From: an uncultured Holdemanella sp.
GTDB taxonomy: Bacteria; Bacillota_I; Bacilli_A; Erysipelotrichales; Erysipelotrichaceae
Direction of reading: 5' to 3'
Length of the DNA: 64,000 nucleotides
NCBI RefSeq assembly: GCF_934754935.1
Contig: NZ_CAKVJB010000005.1
Coordinates: forward strand, 1 to 64,000
Position 1 is the stretch's first letter. Every line of letters begins with the position of its first letter. A program made the position numbers and the translations under genes. Below are positions 28,406-37,367 of the stretch, one piece after another. The notes below the pieces were generated by a model that worked only from the letters and a program-made list of their open reading frames with translations, was not told the origin of the DNA and made no database searches.

Positions 28406-30643
28406 ATGCGTACTATCAGTATTATCCTTCCTTTTTTTAGGTACAAGCATTATTTTAAAGAATGTCTACAAAATTTAGCAGAAAGCACATTTAAAGATTT
28501 TGAATTAATTGTCGTTTTAGATCATCCAACTGAAGATATAGATGATTTATTAGAACAATATAATTCTATTTTTGATATGAAAGTATACACATTACCTGAA
28601 GGAGTAACAGGAGTTGCAGCTTGTCGAAATGTTGGTATTCAAGAAGCTAAAGGAGCCTATCTTTACTTTTTGGATAGTGACGATTATGTTTTGGAAGATA
28701 CTCTACAAAATATGATCAAGGCAATGGATCATGATGTGGATATGGTCTACGGTATGATTAATCATACTTGGAATAATAAGGCAAATTACCTTCATAAAAT
28801 TGAAAATAAAGAAGTGGATGAAGAGGATCAAGAAGAAAGAGAACAACAACGTCTAAATAGACTTTCTGATTTTATTTCATTTTCGTCTTATGAAAAAGAT
28901 GAACAGCAAGCTAAAGCTATTTTTTATACAATGGACAATCGAAAAGGAATTCGTACCTTTACAGTGTTAGGTAACTTGTATAATCGTGATTTTGTGGTTC
29001 GCAATAACTTAAAATTTAATGAGAACTTTAGATATTATTGTGATATGACATTCATGTGTCCATTATTAGAAAAACTGACTTCCGCTTTACAAGTAGAAGA
29101 AGCCATCTATGTGAAACGTAAACATAATGATCCTATTAATGAACCAGCATTGAGTCAGGAAGAAAATGAAAATCGTTTTAATGAAAGATGCGATGCGGTT
29201 GAATATACACGTACTTTATTGAAAGAAGAAGGCGTTGTACGTTTCTGCTTAGATCGTAAAATTGTATCGTATTTTGTTTCTCAAATGGCAAAGAAGATTC
29301 GTCGTAGTCAAGATGATTTATGGCGTACTGAATACTTCGAACGAATCGCAAAAACTATCGATGGTATTCGTCCTGAAGTTATGAATCGATATAAGCGTAA
29401 TTCTAAAAAAATGGTAGCTTATCTACAAAATCGTGACTTAAAGGGTGTCCAAAGTTGTGTACGAAGAAAACTAGGGGTTAAAAAATTCTTTAGAGTCTTC
29501 AAAAATAGGAATGTGCTATTTAAATTAGCTTATTATCATATCTATTCAAAGAAACCGATTCAGGAAAACACAATTTTATTTGAAACATTTATGGCTAAAA
29601 ATTACTCAGACAGCCCTAAATATATATATGAATATATTGCTAAGAATTATCCAGGCAAATATAAATGTGTATGGGCTTTGAATGATGGGCATGAAGTTCC
29701 TTATGGAGCAGAAGTTGTAAAGCGTTTCTCTTTTAAATATGCTTATTATTTAGCCGTCAGCAAATATTTTGTGTTTAATGTTAGACAACCATTATGGTAT
29801 CGCAAAAGAGAAGGACAAGTATTTGTTGAGACTTGGCATGGTACACCATTAAAACGTCTTGTGTTCGATCAAGAAGAAGTAACTTCGGCATCACCAAAAT
29901 ATAAACAGCAATTCTATCGTCAAAGACAAGAATGGGATTATTTAGTAAGTGCCAATCCATTTAGTACGAAAACATTTAGAAGTTGTTTTATGTATGAAGG
30001 TAAGATGCTTGAATATGGATATCCAAGAAATGACATTTTATATTGGCCAAACAAAGATCAAATTGCCAAAGACTTAAGAAAAAAGCTTGGTATTCCAGAA
30101 GATAAGAAAACTATTTTATATGCACCAACATGGCGTGATGATGAGCATTATGGAAAAGGTGAATATAAATTCACATTGGCTTTAGATTTAAAGTTAATGA
30201 TGGAAAAATTATCTGATGAATATGTTGTTTTATTAAGAACACACCATTATATTGCGGATAACATTGATACAACAGGGCTTGAAGGTTTTGTGTATAACTT
30301 AAGTAAGTATGATGATATTAGTGAGATTTATTTGATTAGTGATATTTGTATCACAGACTATTCAAGTGTATTCTTTGATTTTGCGAACTTGAAACGACCA
30401 GTACTATTCTATACATATGATATTGAAAAGTATAAAAATCAATTACGAGGATTCTATATTGATATGAATACGGAGGTTCCAGGTCCACTATTATATACAA
30501 GCGAAGAAGTTGTGAATGCGATTTTGAATATTGATCAAATCAATGAAGAATATAAAGAACGTTATGAAGAATTCTATAAACGTTTCTGTTGTTATGACGA
30601 TGGAAATGCGTCAAAGCATATTGTAGAGGAAGTATTTAAGTAA
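28406..30643 (+). CDS. Fusion of GT2 glycosyltransferase and CDP-glycerol glycerophosphotransferase (TagF-like)
   Basis: 745 residues in two parts. Residues about 1-330 are a family 2 glycosyltransferase (ISIILPFFRYKHYF, GVAACRNVGIQEAKG, the DxD-like YFLDSDDYV). Residues about 385-745 are a CDP-glycerol:poly(glycerophosphate) transferase (VETWHGTPLKRL, ILYAPTWRDD, ITDYSSVFFDF, LRGFYIDM). It probably adds glycerol phosphate units, and perhaps a sugar, to teichoic acid at the membrane. The exact acceptor is unknown. The gene overlaps nothing and starts one base after tagD, with the site GAATTGAAGGG. Confidence 0.87.
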   Translation: MRTISIILPFFRYKHYFKECLQNLAESTFKDFELIVVLDHPTEDIDDLLEQYNSIFDMKVYTLPEGVTGVAACRNVGIQEAKGAYLYFLDSDDYVLEDTLQNMIKAMDHDVDMVYGMINHTWNNKANYLHKIENKEVDEEDQEEREQQRLNRLSDFISFSSYEKDEQQAKAIFYTMDNRKGIRTFTVLGNLYNRDFVVRNNLKFNENFRYYCDMTFMCPLLEKLTSALQVEEAIYVKRKHNDPINEPALSQEENENRFNERCDAVEYTRTLLKEEGVVRFCLDRKIVSYFVSQMAKKIRRSQDDLWRTEYFERIAKTIDGIRPEVMNRYKRNSKKMVAYLQNRDLKGVQSCVRRKLGVKKFFRVFKNRNVLFKLAYYHIYSKKPIQENTILFETFMAKNYSDSPKYIYEYIAKNYPGKYKCVWALNDGHEVPYGAEVVKRFSFKYAYYLAVSKYFVFNVRQPLWYRKREGQVFVETWHGTPLKRLVFDQEEVTSASPKYKQQFYRQRQEWDYLVSANPFSTKTFRSCFMYEGKMLEYGYPRNDILYWPNKDQIAKDLRKKLGIPEDKKTILYAPTWRDDEHYGKGEYKFTLALDLKLMMEKLSDEYVVLLRTHHYIADNIDTTGLEGFVYNLSKYDDISEIYLISDICITDYSSVFFDFANLKRPVLFYTYDIEKYKNQLRGFYIDMNTEVPGPLLYTSEEVVNAILNIDQINEEYKERYEEFYKRFCCYDDGNASKHIVEEVFK

Positions 30644-30659
30644 AAAGGAGGGGATAGCC

Positions 30660-31865
30660 ATGCTTATAAAACTTTTAAGACCGATTAAAAAGTTAGCGGG
30701 AAAGTGTATTCGCTTGGCATATAAGTTAACATATCGCTTATTTAAAGTGGATGAAAAACTTGTCATATTTATATCTTTTCATGGTCGTGGCTATTCTGAT
30801 AATCCTAAAGCTATTTATGAACAAATGAAACAAGATCCACGATTTGATGGATATCGTTTTATTTGGTTTATAAAAAATCATAAAGAAAAGAATATTCATA
30901 TTGAAGGAGCTGAAATAAAGGAGTATTTCAGCATTCCTTATTTCTATTATTTGTCCAAGGCAAAATTATGGGTTGTCAATTGTAAACTTCCTACATACAT
31001 CTTTAAAAAAGAGAATCAGGTTTATCTACAAACATGGCATGGAACTCCGTTAAAACGATTAGCTCACGATATTGATGTAAGTGAAGATACAACGTTCTAT
31101 CGATCTGGAGTTAGTTATGAACAGATGTGTCATTCCTACGATGTAGATGTCGCAAGATACAATTATATGATCAGTCCTAATGCATTTTGTACCCGTGTAT
31201 TTCAAACATCTTTTAAAATCAATAGAGAAAGACTGATTGAAACAGGTTATCCTAGAAATGACTTTATTTCAAATGCCACAAAAGAAGAGTGTGATACGAT
31301 CAAGAAGAAGTATCATTTGCCTATGGATAAAAAAATTGTATTGTATGCACCGACATGGAGAGACAATTCTTATGTTTCTGCTGGTTATACTTTTGAATTG
31401 AAGGCAAACTTTAGAAAATGGAAAGAAATTTTAGGCAAAGATACAATTGTTGTATTTAAACCACACTATTTAATTATTAATACATTTAAAGATGATCCTG
31501 AATTAGATGGATTCTTGTATTCGATTCCTGCACAAGCAGAAATCAATGAATTATATGTAATTAGTGATATTTTAATTACTGACTATTCAAGTGTTTTCTT
31601 TGATTATGCGATATTAAAAAGACCTATCTATTTCTATATGTATGATTTAAAAGAATATGCGACTGACTTAAGAGGATTCTATTTAGATATTCATAAGGAT
31701 ATTCCAGGTGAAATCTATATGGATGAAGAAACAATGTTGAAAGATATTAAAAACGAAGTATATGACTATTCTAAATTGAATGAGTTTAATCAATATTTTA
31801 ATAATCATGAAGATGGAAAGGCATCTAAAAGAGTTGTAGATATTTTATACAAGGCGGTGCACTAA
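30660..31865 (+). CDS. CDP-glycerol glycerophosphotransferase family protein
   Basis: 401 residues with the full transferase domain of the TagB/TagF family: YSDNPKAIYEQM, LQTWHGTPLKRLAHD (catalytic His), VLYAPTWRDNSY, TDYSSVFFDYAILKRPI and DLRGFYLD. The basic N-terminal stretch (LLRPIKKLAGKCIRLAYKL) probably binds the membrane, as known for TagF. Role: polymerisation or priming of glycerol-phosphate teichoic acid. AAAGGAGG precedes the ATG; the next gene starts one base after it. Confidence 0.87.
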   Translation: MLIKLLRPIKKLAGKCIRLAYKLTYRLFKVDEKLVIFISFHGRGYSDNPKAIYEQMKQDPRFDGYRFIWFIKNHKEKNIHIEGAEIKEYFSIPYFYYLSKAKLWVVNCKLPTYIFKKENQVYLQTWHGTPLKRLAHDIDVSEDTTFYRSGVSYEQMCHSYDVDVARYNYMISPNAFCTRVFQTSFKINRERLIETGYPRNDFISNATKEECDTIKKKYHLPMDKKIVLYAPTWRDNSYVSAGYTFELKANFRKWKEILGKDTIVVFKPHYLIINTFKDDPELDGFLYSIPAQAEINELYVISDILITDYSSVFFDYAILKRPIYFYMYDLKEYATDLRGFYLDIHKDIPGEIYMDEETMLKDIKNEVYDYSKLNEFNQYFNNHEDGKASKRVVDILYKAVH

Positions 31866-31866
31866 A

Positions 31867-32931
31867 ATGGGATTAAGTAAGATAATCTTAAATATTGCTT
31901 TGAAAATTGTAGATCTTTTAACTTTTTATATTCATCCAAAGAAAAATCGCATTACTTTTATCAGTTTAACTCAAAGTGAATTATCGTCTGATTTTAAATT
32001 GATTGATAAAAAATTACGTCATGAGAATAAATACGATATTCATTATATTTTATTGATGTTTGAAAAGAATTTATGGGGTGATTTTAAATACTTTTTGAAT
32101 TGCTTAAAACAACTTGTTGAAATAAAAAAATCAAGTCTAGTAATTTTAAATGACAATAACTATGTGATTAGTCATATGAAGCCTAAAAATGTTAAGGTAC
32201 TACAAATTTGGCATGCGTGCGGTGCTGTCAAGAAATTTGGAAATCAAATTAAAAGGCAATATCCTGTACGAAACTATGACTATGTTTTATGTAATGCGGA
32301 ATATTGGAAAGAACCTTATTCCCAAGCTTTTCATGTAGAAAAAGATCAAGTTTTGGTAACGGGAATGCCTAGAATTGATACATTATTAAACATGAATGAA
32401 AAAGACAAATTCTATTTAAGATATCCTGAATTGAAGGATAAAAAGTTATGTTTATATGCACCTACTTTTAGAGGAAATATTATTGATGGCTTTAAGATCC
32501 AGTCTTTTGATTTCACAAAAATAAAAGATTATATTGTCCTATATAAGTTTCATCCATTACTTGGAGATATTCAGTGCAAGGGTGGAATCAATATGAATAA
32601 GGAAGATTTATATACCCTGATGCAAGTGAGTGATTGTTTAATATCGGATTATTCAAGTGTAATATTTGATTATTCTTTATTAAACAAACCAATGATTAGC
32701 TATATTCCGGATATTGATGAATACAAACAAGATATAGGATTGAATATTGATTTTAATGATTTTCCTGGTCCAATATGCACAGATGAGAATCAATTAAAGG
32801 AAGCTTTGAAATTTGAAGATTATGATTATGATAAGTTATCTTATTTTCAAATGAAGTATATGGTATATACAGATGGTAAAAATACAAGTCGAGTTGTAGA
32901 TACAATCCATCAAATTATGGAAGAGGTATAA
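31867..32931 (+). CDS. CDP-glycerol/ribitol transferase family protein, divergent
   Basis: 354 residues, shorter and more divergent than its two neighbours but with the family landmarks: VLQIWHACGAVKKFG replacing WHGTPLK, VTGMPRIDTLL, CLYAPTFRG, YKFHPLLG and ISDYSSVIFDYSLLNKP. It could be the TagB-like primase or a transferase for another polyol phosphate. Three paralogous transferases in a row suggest one primes and others extend. GGCGGTGCACTAAA upstream is a weak site, so it is probably coupled to the preceding gene. Confidence 0.82.
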   Translation: MGLSKIILNIALKIVDLLTFYIHPKKNRITFISLTQSELSSDFKLIDKKLRHENKYDIHYILLMFEKNLWGDFKYFLNCLKQLVEIKKSSLVILNDNNYVISHMKPKNVKVLQIWHACGAVKKFGNQIKRQYPVRNYDYVLCNAEYWKEPYSQAFHVEKDQVLVTGMPRIDTLLNMNEKDKFYLRYPELKDKKLCLYAPTFRGNIIDGFKIQSFDFTKIKDYIVLYKFHPLLGDIQCKGGINMNKEDLYTLMQVSDCLISDYSSVIFDYSLLNKPMISYIPDIDEYKQDIGLNIDFNDFPGPICTDENQLKEALKFEDYDYDKLSYFQMKYMVYTDGKNTSRVVDTIHQIMEEV

Positions 32932-32945
32932 TCCTCTTTCTTTTT
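32921..32945 (+). terminator. Terminator of the teichoic acid operon
   Basis: AAGAGG-TATAAT-CCTCTT followed by TCTTTTT, overlapping the stop codon of the last transferase gene. Confidence 0.75.
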
Positions 32946-32981
32946 GTTTACAAATTAATGTAAAAATATTTCAATTAACTA

Positions 32982-33010
32982 TTGAAACAAAATGTAAATT
33001 GTAGTATTAT
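32982..33010 (+). promoter_or_regulatory. Promoter of the T-box/YkvI transcript
   Basis: TTGAAA (32982-32987), 17 bases, TATTAT (33005-33010). Start of transcription is expected near 33017, about 290 bases before the gene. Confidence 0.75.
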
Positions 33011-33016
33011 ACTGTC

Positions 33017-33290
33017 AACGCATTGATATGGAAGAGTAATTCACTAAGGTTTAGCCTAGAGAGATATTGTTTGGTGGAAAATATTGTAAAGCTAGAGAAT
33101 GAAAATCACCATGGAGTGGCTATAGCGATAATGTAGTTATAGACGTGAGTCTTACGATATAAAGACTAGATGTGATTGCATCGATGAGGGCATTCGTTAG
33201 AATGAATTAGAGTGGTACCGCGGAAGAATAAAAATATTACCTTCCGTCTCTTGTTTATTAAGCAACAAGAGACGGAAGGTTTTTTGTTGC
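33017..33290 (+). promoter_or_regulatory. T-box leader with isoleucine specifier, upstream of a YkvI-family transporter
   Basis: The T-box core TGGTACCGCGG lies at 33213-33223. It is followed by a 17-bp perfect terminator stem (33239-33255 with 33264-33280) and a T-run. Stem I shows GAGAGATATTGTTTGGTGGAAA (apical loop region). The specifier context GAAA-ATC-ACC-ATGGAG aligns with GAAT-AGC-ACC-TTAGAG of the serS T-box in this window, giving ATC (33105-33107), an isoleucine codon. The gene should be switched on when uncharged tRNA-Ile accumulates. The specifier call rests on this alignment. Confidence 0.85.
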
Positions 33291-33309
33291 AGAAAAGGAG
33301 GATTTGAGA

Positions 33310-34503
33310 ATGAAGAGAAATGAAAACACAAAATTAAATCGTTCCTGGATGGCAGCATTTTCAGTGGCAACAACTGCATTTGCGGCTCATGCAGGCGGAG
33401 GCTTTGCGACTGGAAATCAAGAAAACACATGGTTTGTAAGTTTAGGATGGCCAGCTATTGTTGGCGTTGCCGTTGCGATGTTGCTTTTAGCAATGACAAT
33501 TCGTGAAGGTCAGATTATGATGAATTCACGAGGATTAAAAACATATAAAGAATTATTTGAATGTTTATATCATCCATTTGATAAAGTAGAACTATTATTT
33601 GAATTATTCTTTAACATTATGGTTTTAATGGTTGTCGCATCATGTATTTCTGGAGCTGCAAGTGCATTAACACAATATTTTGGATTAAATTACTATTTAG
33701 GAACATTTGTGATTGGTCTTGTTGTATTGTTCCTAACAATTTTTGGAGTTGACTTGATTCGTAGAGCAAGCACATATATGGGTATCGTTATCTTAGTTTT
33801 AGCTGTTTCTATTTATACAGTTGGATTACTAAATGGACATAACTTATTAGATGTTATGCGTGTTGATTTTTCTGCAAATGGTTGGAGTCAACTTCCAAAA
33901 GCAGTTTGGAACGGTGTTACTTATTCAGCTTTCCAATGGGTTACAGTACCTGCTATCTTAGTTTGTGGAACAAGTGTATTAAAGACAAAACAAGATTGTG
34001 ATCGTTCAATGGCATTAACGTTCACATTAAATATGCTAGGTCTAGGACTTGCGGTATTGATGTTACTTTGTTGGCAACACTATTATTTAACACAGCCAAA
34101 CGGAACAACTTTACCAACATTAACAACATTAAAATCATTTGGAGCAAACTGGCTTGTAGCACTTTATGGAGTGGTATTATTCTTATGTTTGATCTCAAGT
34201 GCAGTTTGTGTCATCTTTGGTTTTGTGAATCGCTTTGAAAATGTGAAATTCCTGCAAAAAGTAGAAAATGTACCTGTACGTAGAGCTTTAGTTTCTGCAT
34301 TCATCATGGTCGTTTCTATGGGAATCTCATTTGTAGGACTAACAAACGTTGTTAAGTATGGATATGGATATTGTGGATATTTAGGAATTGCCATCATCAT
34401 CGTTCCATTATTAACAATAGGATTCTATAAGAATCGTAAATTCATGAAAGAAAATTCACAAGAGGCGAAAGTATCTTTTGAAGAAGTGTATGAAGAAAAT
34501 TAG
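33310..34503 (+). CDS. YkvI-family membrane transporter under T-box control
   Basis: A 397-residue protein with about ten to eleven hydrophobic helices (for example AIVGVAVAMLLLAM, GIVILVLAVSIYTVGLL, WLVALYGVVLFLCLIS). The pattern AAHAGGGFATGNQ near the N-terminus resembles the helix-1 break of APC-type amino acid transporters and fits the uncharacterised YkvI family. With an isoleucine T-box upstream, import of isoleucine or other branched-chain amino acids is a reasonable guess, not shown. The ATG at 33310 has AGGAGG at 8 bases; a TTG two codons earlier is less suitable. Confidence 0.8.
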   Translation: MKRNENTKLNRSWMAAFSVATTAFAAHAGGGFATGNQENTWFVSLGWPAIVGVAVAMLLLAMTIREGQIMMNSRGLKTYKELFECLYHPFDKVELLFELFFNIMVLMVVASCISGAASALTQYFGLNYYLGTFVIGLVVLFLTIFGVDLIRRASTYMGIVILVLAVSIYTVGLLNGHNLLDVMRVDFSANGWSQLPKAVWNGVTYSAFQWVTVPAILVCGTSVLKTKQDCDRSMALTFTLNMLGLGLAVLMLLCWQHYYLTQPNGTTLPTLTTLKSFGANWLVALYGVVLFLCLISSAVCVIFGFVNRFENVKFLQKVENVPVRRALVSAFIMVVSMGISFVGLTNVVKYGYGYCGYLGIAIIIVPLLTIGFYKNRKFMKENSQEAKVSFEEVYEEN

Positions 34504-34529
34504 ACGGGAAAATTAATTTCCCGTCTTTA
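34502..34529 (+). terminator. Bidirectional terminator between the YkvI gene and relQ
   Basis: AGACGGGAAA-ATTAA-TTTCCCGTCT with T-rich sequence on the plus side. The stem covers the ends of both convergent genes. Confidence 0.75.
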
Positions 34530-35157
34530 TTTCTTGCATTTTTTCATCCAGTGTCTTACAAATCTTCGCACATTCTAATAATTCTTTATCAATTTCATCA
34601 AGTCTTTCTTTAGACAAGTTTTTCTTATAGCGAATCTTGTGTTCTAGACTTGCCCAGAAATCCATCGCAATCGTTCTAAATTGTACTTCTACCTTAACCC
34701 ATTTTTTCTCATCGGATAAAAAGATAGGGATTTCTACAATTAAATGAAGACTACGATATCCATTTTCTTTAGGATTTTGAATGTAATCCTTTTTTTCAAT
34801 CAATCGAACATCGTCTTGGCTAAGAAAAGAATTGGCCAAAGAATAAATGTCCTCTGTAAAAGAACACACAACACGCACACCGGCAATATCAAACAGATTG
34901 TTTTCAATGTTTGATATTGTAAGTGACAAGTTTTTCTTTTGAAGTTTTCTTAAGATACTAGATTGCGATTTAATTCGTGTATGAATCGACTCAATAGGAT
35001 TACGATCATAAAATAGTGAAAATTGTTCGTTAAGAACTTTAAATTTAGTTTCCACTTCCATTAATGCACAATTGTAGTAGGTCATCATTTGACGATATGG
35101 AAGCGTACTTTCTTCTACAAAATCTGTGAATGCATCAACTAATTTTAAATTTGGCAT
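34513..35157 (-). CDS. relQ: Small alarmone synthetase RelQ
   Basis: 214 residues containing only the (p)ppGpp synthetase domain of the RelA/SpoT family, no hydrolase or TGS domain. Motifs: DIAGVRVVCSF, KENGYRSLHLIVEI and VEVQFRTIAMDFWASLEHKIRYK (cited here in parts, catalytic Glu and the ATP-binding region). RelQ/YjbM proteins act as tetramers and respond to cell-wall or translation stress. It starts 3 bases after the DUF4230 gene on the minus strand, so both are co-transcribed. Confidence 0.92.
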   Translation of the reverse strand: MPNLKLVDAFTDFVEESTLPYRQMMTYYNCALMEVETKFKVLNEQFSLFYDRNPIESIHTRIKSQSSILRKLQKKNLSLTISNIENNLFDIAGVRVVCSFTEDIYSLANSFLSQDDVRLIEKKDYIQNPKENGYRSLHLIVEIPIFLSDEKKWVKVEVQFRTIAMDFWASLEHKIRYKKNLSKERLDEIDKELLECAKICKTLDEKMQEIKTGN

Positions 35158-35159
35158 AA

Positions 35160-35747
35160 TTAATCCTTAAATGTTACTTCGATATTATAATCATCTGTAT
35201 CTGGGATAATGAAAATGATTTGTTTAATACTTTTCTTTGTGTTTTCTTGAGCCGTTTTCATTAATCCTTTTTCTTTTGCCTCAGATAAAGCTTTATCTTT
35301 TTGTTCTAGCGCAAAGGCTTTATAGTCACTCACACTAATTGGATTAAATATATTTTTTGTTTCATCATAAACTTCAATACTCGATTCATCAATTACATTC
35401 GAAATAACAGCAGGTTTATCAACAGTTACATGAATAGTAGAGTCGTTGATTTCTACATTTGCCTTAGATAAATCAGTTCCTAACTGAATTTCTCCTTCAA
35501 ATGTTAAGATGAAGTATTTATTTGTCAAAGGGATAGACCATCCATTTAGATTTAATGAATTTTCAAATTTTCCTACTTTCGTATAATGATATTTTGTCGT
35601 TACTAAATCACTAGCTTGTTCAATTCGATTTTGAATCAATGTCGATGTGATTTCTGGTTCTGTTTGTTTATTCGCAAAAAACATTCCACCAATAAAGGCA
35701 ATTAAGATAAATATAAGAATGAATAAAATCTTTTTAAAGTTTTTCAT
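35160..35747 (-). CDS. DUF4230 family membrane-anchored protein
   Basis: 195 residues. An N-terminal membrane segment (ILFILIFILIAFIGGMFFA, about residues 8-26) is followed by an extracytoplasmic domain of the DUF4230 type (LVTTKYHYTKVGKFE, then GEIQLGTDLSKANVE). The function is unknown. AAGAGGAGGT precedes the ATG at 35747. It shares a transcript with relQ and is divergent from rsmG. Confidence 0.82.
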   Translation of the reverse strand: MKNFKKILFILIFILIAFIGGMFFANKQTEPEITSTLIQNRIEQASDLVTTKYHYTKVGKFENSLNLNGWSIPLTNKYFILTFEGEIQLGTDLSKANVEINDSTIHVTVDKPAVISNVIDESSIEVYDETKNIFNPISVSDYKAFALEQKDKALSEAKEKGLMKTAQENTKKSIKQIIFIIPDTDDYNIEVTFKD

Positions 35748-35796
35748 AAGTTACCTCCTCTTTAAAATTGTAACATAAATGAATAAAACTAATAAA

Positions 35797-35815
35797 TTGA
35801 CATTCATAGTGTCAA
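35797..35815. promoter_or_regulatory. Palindrome between divergent DUF4230 and rsmG genes
   Basis: TTGACA-TTCATAG-TGTCAA is a perfect 6-bp inverted repeat with A/T-rich flanks, in the 136-base gap between divergent genes. It could be an operator for a dimeric regulator, or simply two face-to-face -35-like hexamers. No regulator is identified. Confidence 0.3.
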
Positions 35816-35854
35816 ATTATTGCGTATAGTAAAAATACGACGTAAACGATTATA

Positions 35855-35863
35855 TGGTATAAT
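35855..35863 (+). promoter_or_regulatory. Extended -10 promoter of rsmG-parA-parB
   Basis: TGGTATAAT matches the extended -10 exactly, 20 bases before the rsmG start. No clear -35. Confidence 0.6.
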
Positions 35864-35883
35864 GGTTAGCGTGGAGGGTTTTC

Positions 35884-36585
35884 ATGACTAAAGTAGAATT
35901 TCAAAAAGCTTGTTTAGAAGCTGGCATCCAATTAAATGAAGAACAAATAAATCAATTTGAAAAATATATGCATCTTCTAGTTGAATGGAATGAGAAGATG
36001 AATTTAACGGCAATTACACAGGAAGAAGAAGTGTGGGAGAAACATTTTTATGATTCAATCATGCCTTTTTCAAATATTGATTTTGAAACAATGTGTGATA
36101 TTGGTTCGGGGGCAGGTTTTCCTGGAATTCCAGTAAAAATTGCGTTTCCACATGTGCATATGACTTTGGTGGAGCCTTTACAAAAGCGTTGTCGTTTTTT
36201 AAATGAAGTGAAAACTCAACTAAACTTAGAAAATTTAGATATATTGAATGTTCGAGCTGAAGATTTGGCAAAAGAAAAACGTGAATGTTTTGATGTGGTC
36301 AGTGCACGTGCTGTTGCGAAATTATCGATTTTATTAGAACTTTGTGTTCCTTTTGTGAAAATGAATCGTACAATGGTGGCACTAAAAGGAAAAAATGGAC
36401 ATGAAGAATTATTAAATGCGAAAAAGGCAATTGATACATTAGGTGTTGAATTGGTTGATGAAGAAAAATTCATGATTGAAGAGGATGCAACACGTATTAA
36501 TTTATATTTTAAAAAGGTAAAACATACACCTAGTAAATATCCTAGGGCGTATGGGCAAATCAAGAAAAAACCTTTGGAGGGTTAA
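35884..36585 (+). CDS. rsmG: 16S rRNA 7-methylguanosine methyltransferase RsmG
   Basis: 233 residues. It methylates G527 of 16S rRNA using S-adenosylmethionine. Motifs: NLTAITQEEEVWEKHFYDS, then CDIGSGAGFPGIPVKIAFP (SAM-binding) and VSARAVAKLSILLELC. Next to parA-parB near the origin, as in many Firmicutes. GGAGGG precedes the ATG. Confidence 0.94.
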   Translation: MTKVEFQKACLEAGIQLNEEQINQFEKYMHLLVEWNEKMNLTAITQEEEVWEKHFYDSIMPFSNIDFETMCDIGSGAGFPGIPVKIAFPHVHMTLVEPLQKRCRFLNEVKTQLNLENLDILNVRAEDLAKEKRECFDVVSARAVAKLSILLELCVPFVKMNRTMVALKGKNGHEELLNAKKAIDTLGVELVDEEKFMIEEDATRINLYFKKVKHTPSKYPRAYGQIKKKPLEG

Positions 36586-36587
36586 GT

Positions 36588-37364
36588 ATGGGAAAAGTAA
36601 TGGCGATTTCGAATCAAAAAGGTGGAGTTGGAAAAACGACAACTTCTATAAATTTGGCGAGTGGACTTGCACATGTAGGTAAAAAAGTATTATTGATTGA
36701 TTTCGATTCACAGGGAAATGCTACACAGGGATTGGGTGCGAATCAAAATAATTCACAAGCAACGATTTATTCAGTTTTAATGGAAGGTGTTCCAATACAG
36801 CAAGCTATCGTGCCTAAGGTGAATCCTAGAATTGATATTGTACCGGCTAACATTAATTTAGCTGGAGCTGATTTGGATATGGATAAAATGGAATATGGCA
36901 AGGAAGAATTGTTGAAAAAGGCAATTGCACCCATTCGAGATCAATATGATTATATTATTATTGATTGTCCACCTTCACTTGGCTTATTAAATACAAACGC
37001 ATTAACGGCAGCTGACAGTATTTTGATTCCAGTACAATGTGAATATTATGCATTGGAAGGTGTAACGCAATTGTTGATTACAATTCGTCTTGTACAAAGA
37101 ACAAGTAATCGTAATTTGAAAATCGAAGGAATTTTATTAACGATGTTTGATATTCGTACAAGATTGAGTGTTGATGTATCGCAAGATGTTCGTCAAACAT
37201 TTGGAAAGCTTGTATATCAAAATTCAATTCCAAGAAATGTAAAATTGTCTGAAGCACCAAGTCGTGGTATATCGATTTTTGAATATGATCCAAAAAGTAC
37301 AGGTGCCAAGGCATATGCTGGTTTAACTGAAGAAGTACTAAAACGTAATTCAAAGGAGGCATAA
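36588..37364 (+). CDS. parA: Chromosome partitioning ATPase ParA/Soj
   Basis: 258 residues with the deviant Walker A KGGVGKTTT (11-19), the Walker B region DYIIIDCPPSLGLL and the ParA motif VPANINLAGADLD. It works with ParB and parS in origin segregation and modulates DnaA in B. subtilis. It starts 2 bases after rsmG with TTTGGAGGG as site; parB follows after 3 bases. Confidence 0.94.
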   Translation: MGKVMAISNQKGGVGKTTTSINLASGLAHVGKKVLLIDFDSQGNATQGLGANQNNSQATIYSVLMEGVPIQQAIVPKVNPRIDIVPANINLAGADLDMDKMEYGKEELLKKAIAPIRDQYDYIIIDCPPSLGLLNTNALTAADSILIPVQCEYYALEGVTQLLITIRLVQRTSNRNLKIEGILLTMFDIRTRLSVDVSQDVRQTFGKLVYQNSIPRNVKLSEAPSRGISIFEYDPKSTGAKAYAGLTEEVLKRNSKEA

Positions 37365-37367
37365 TTT

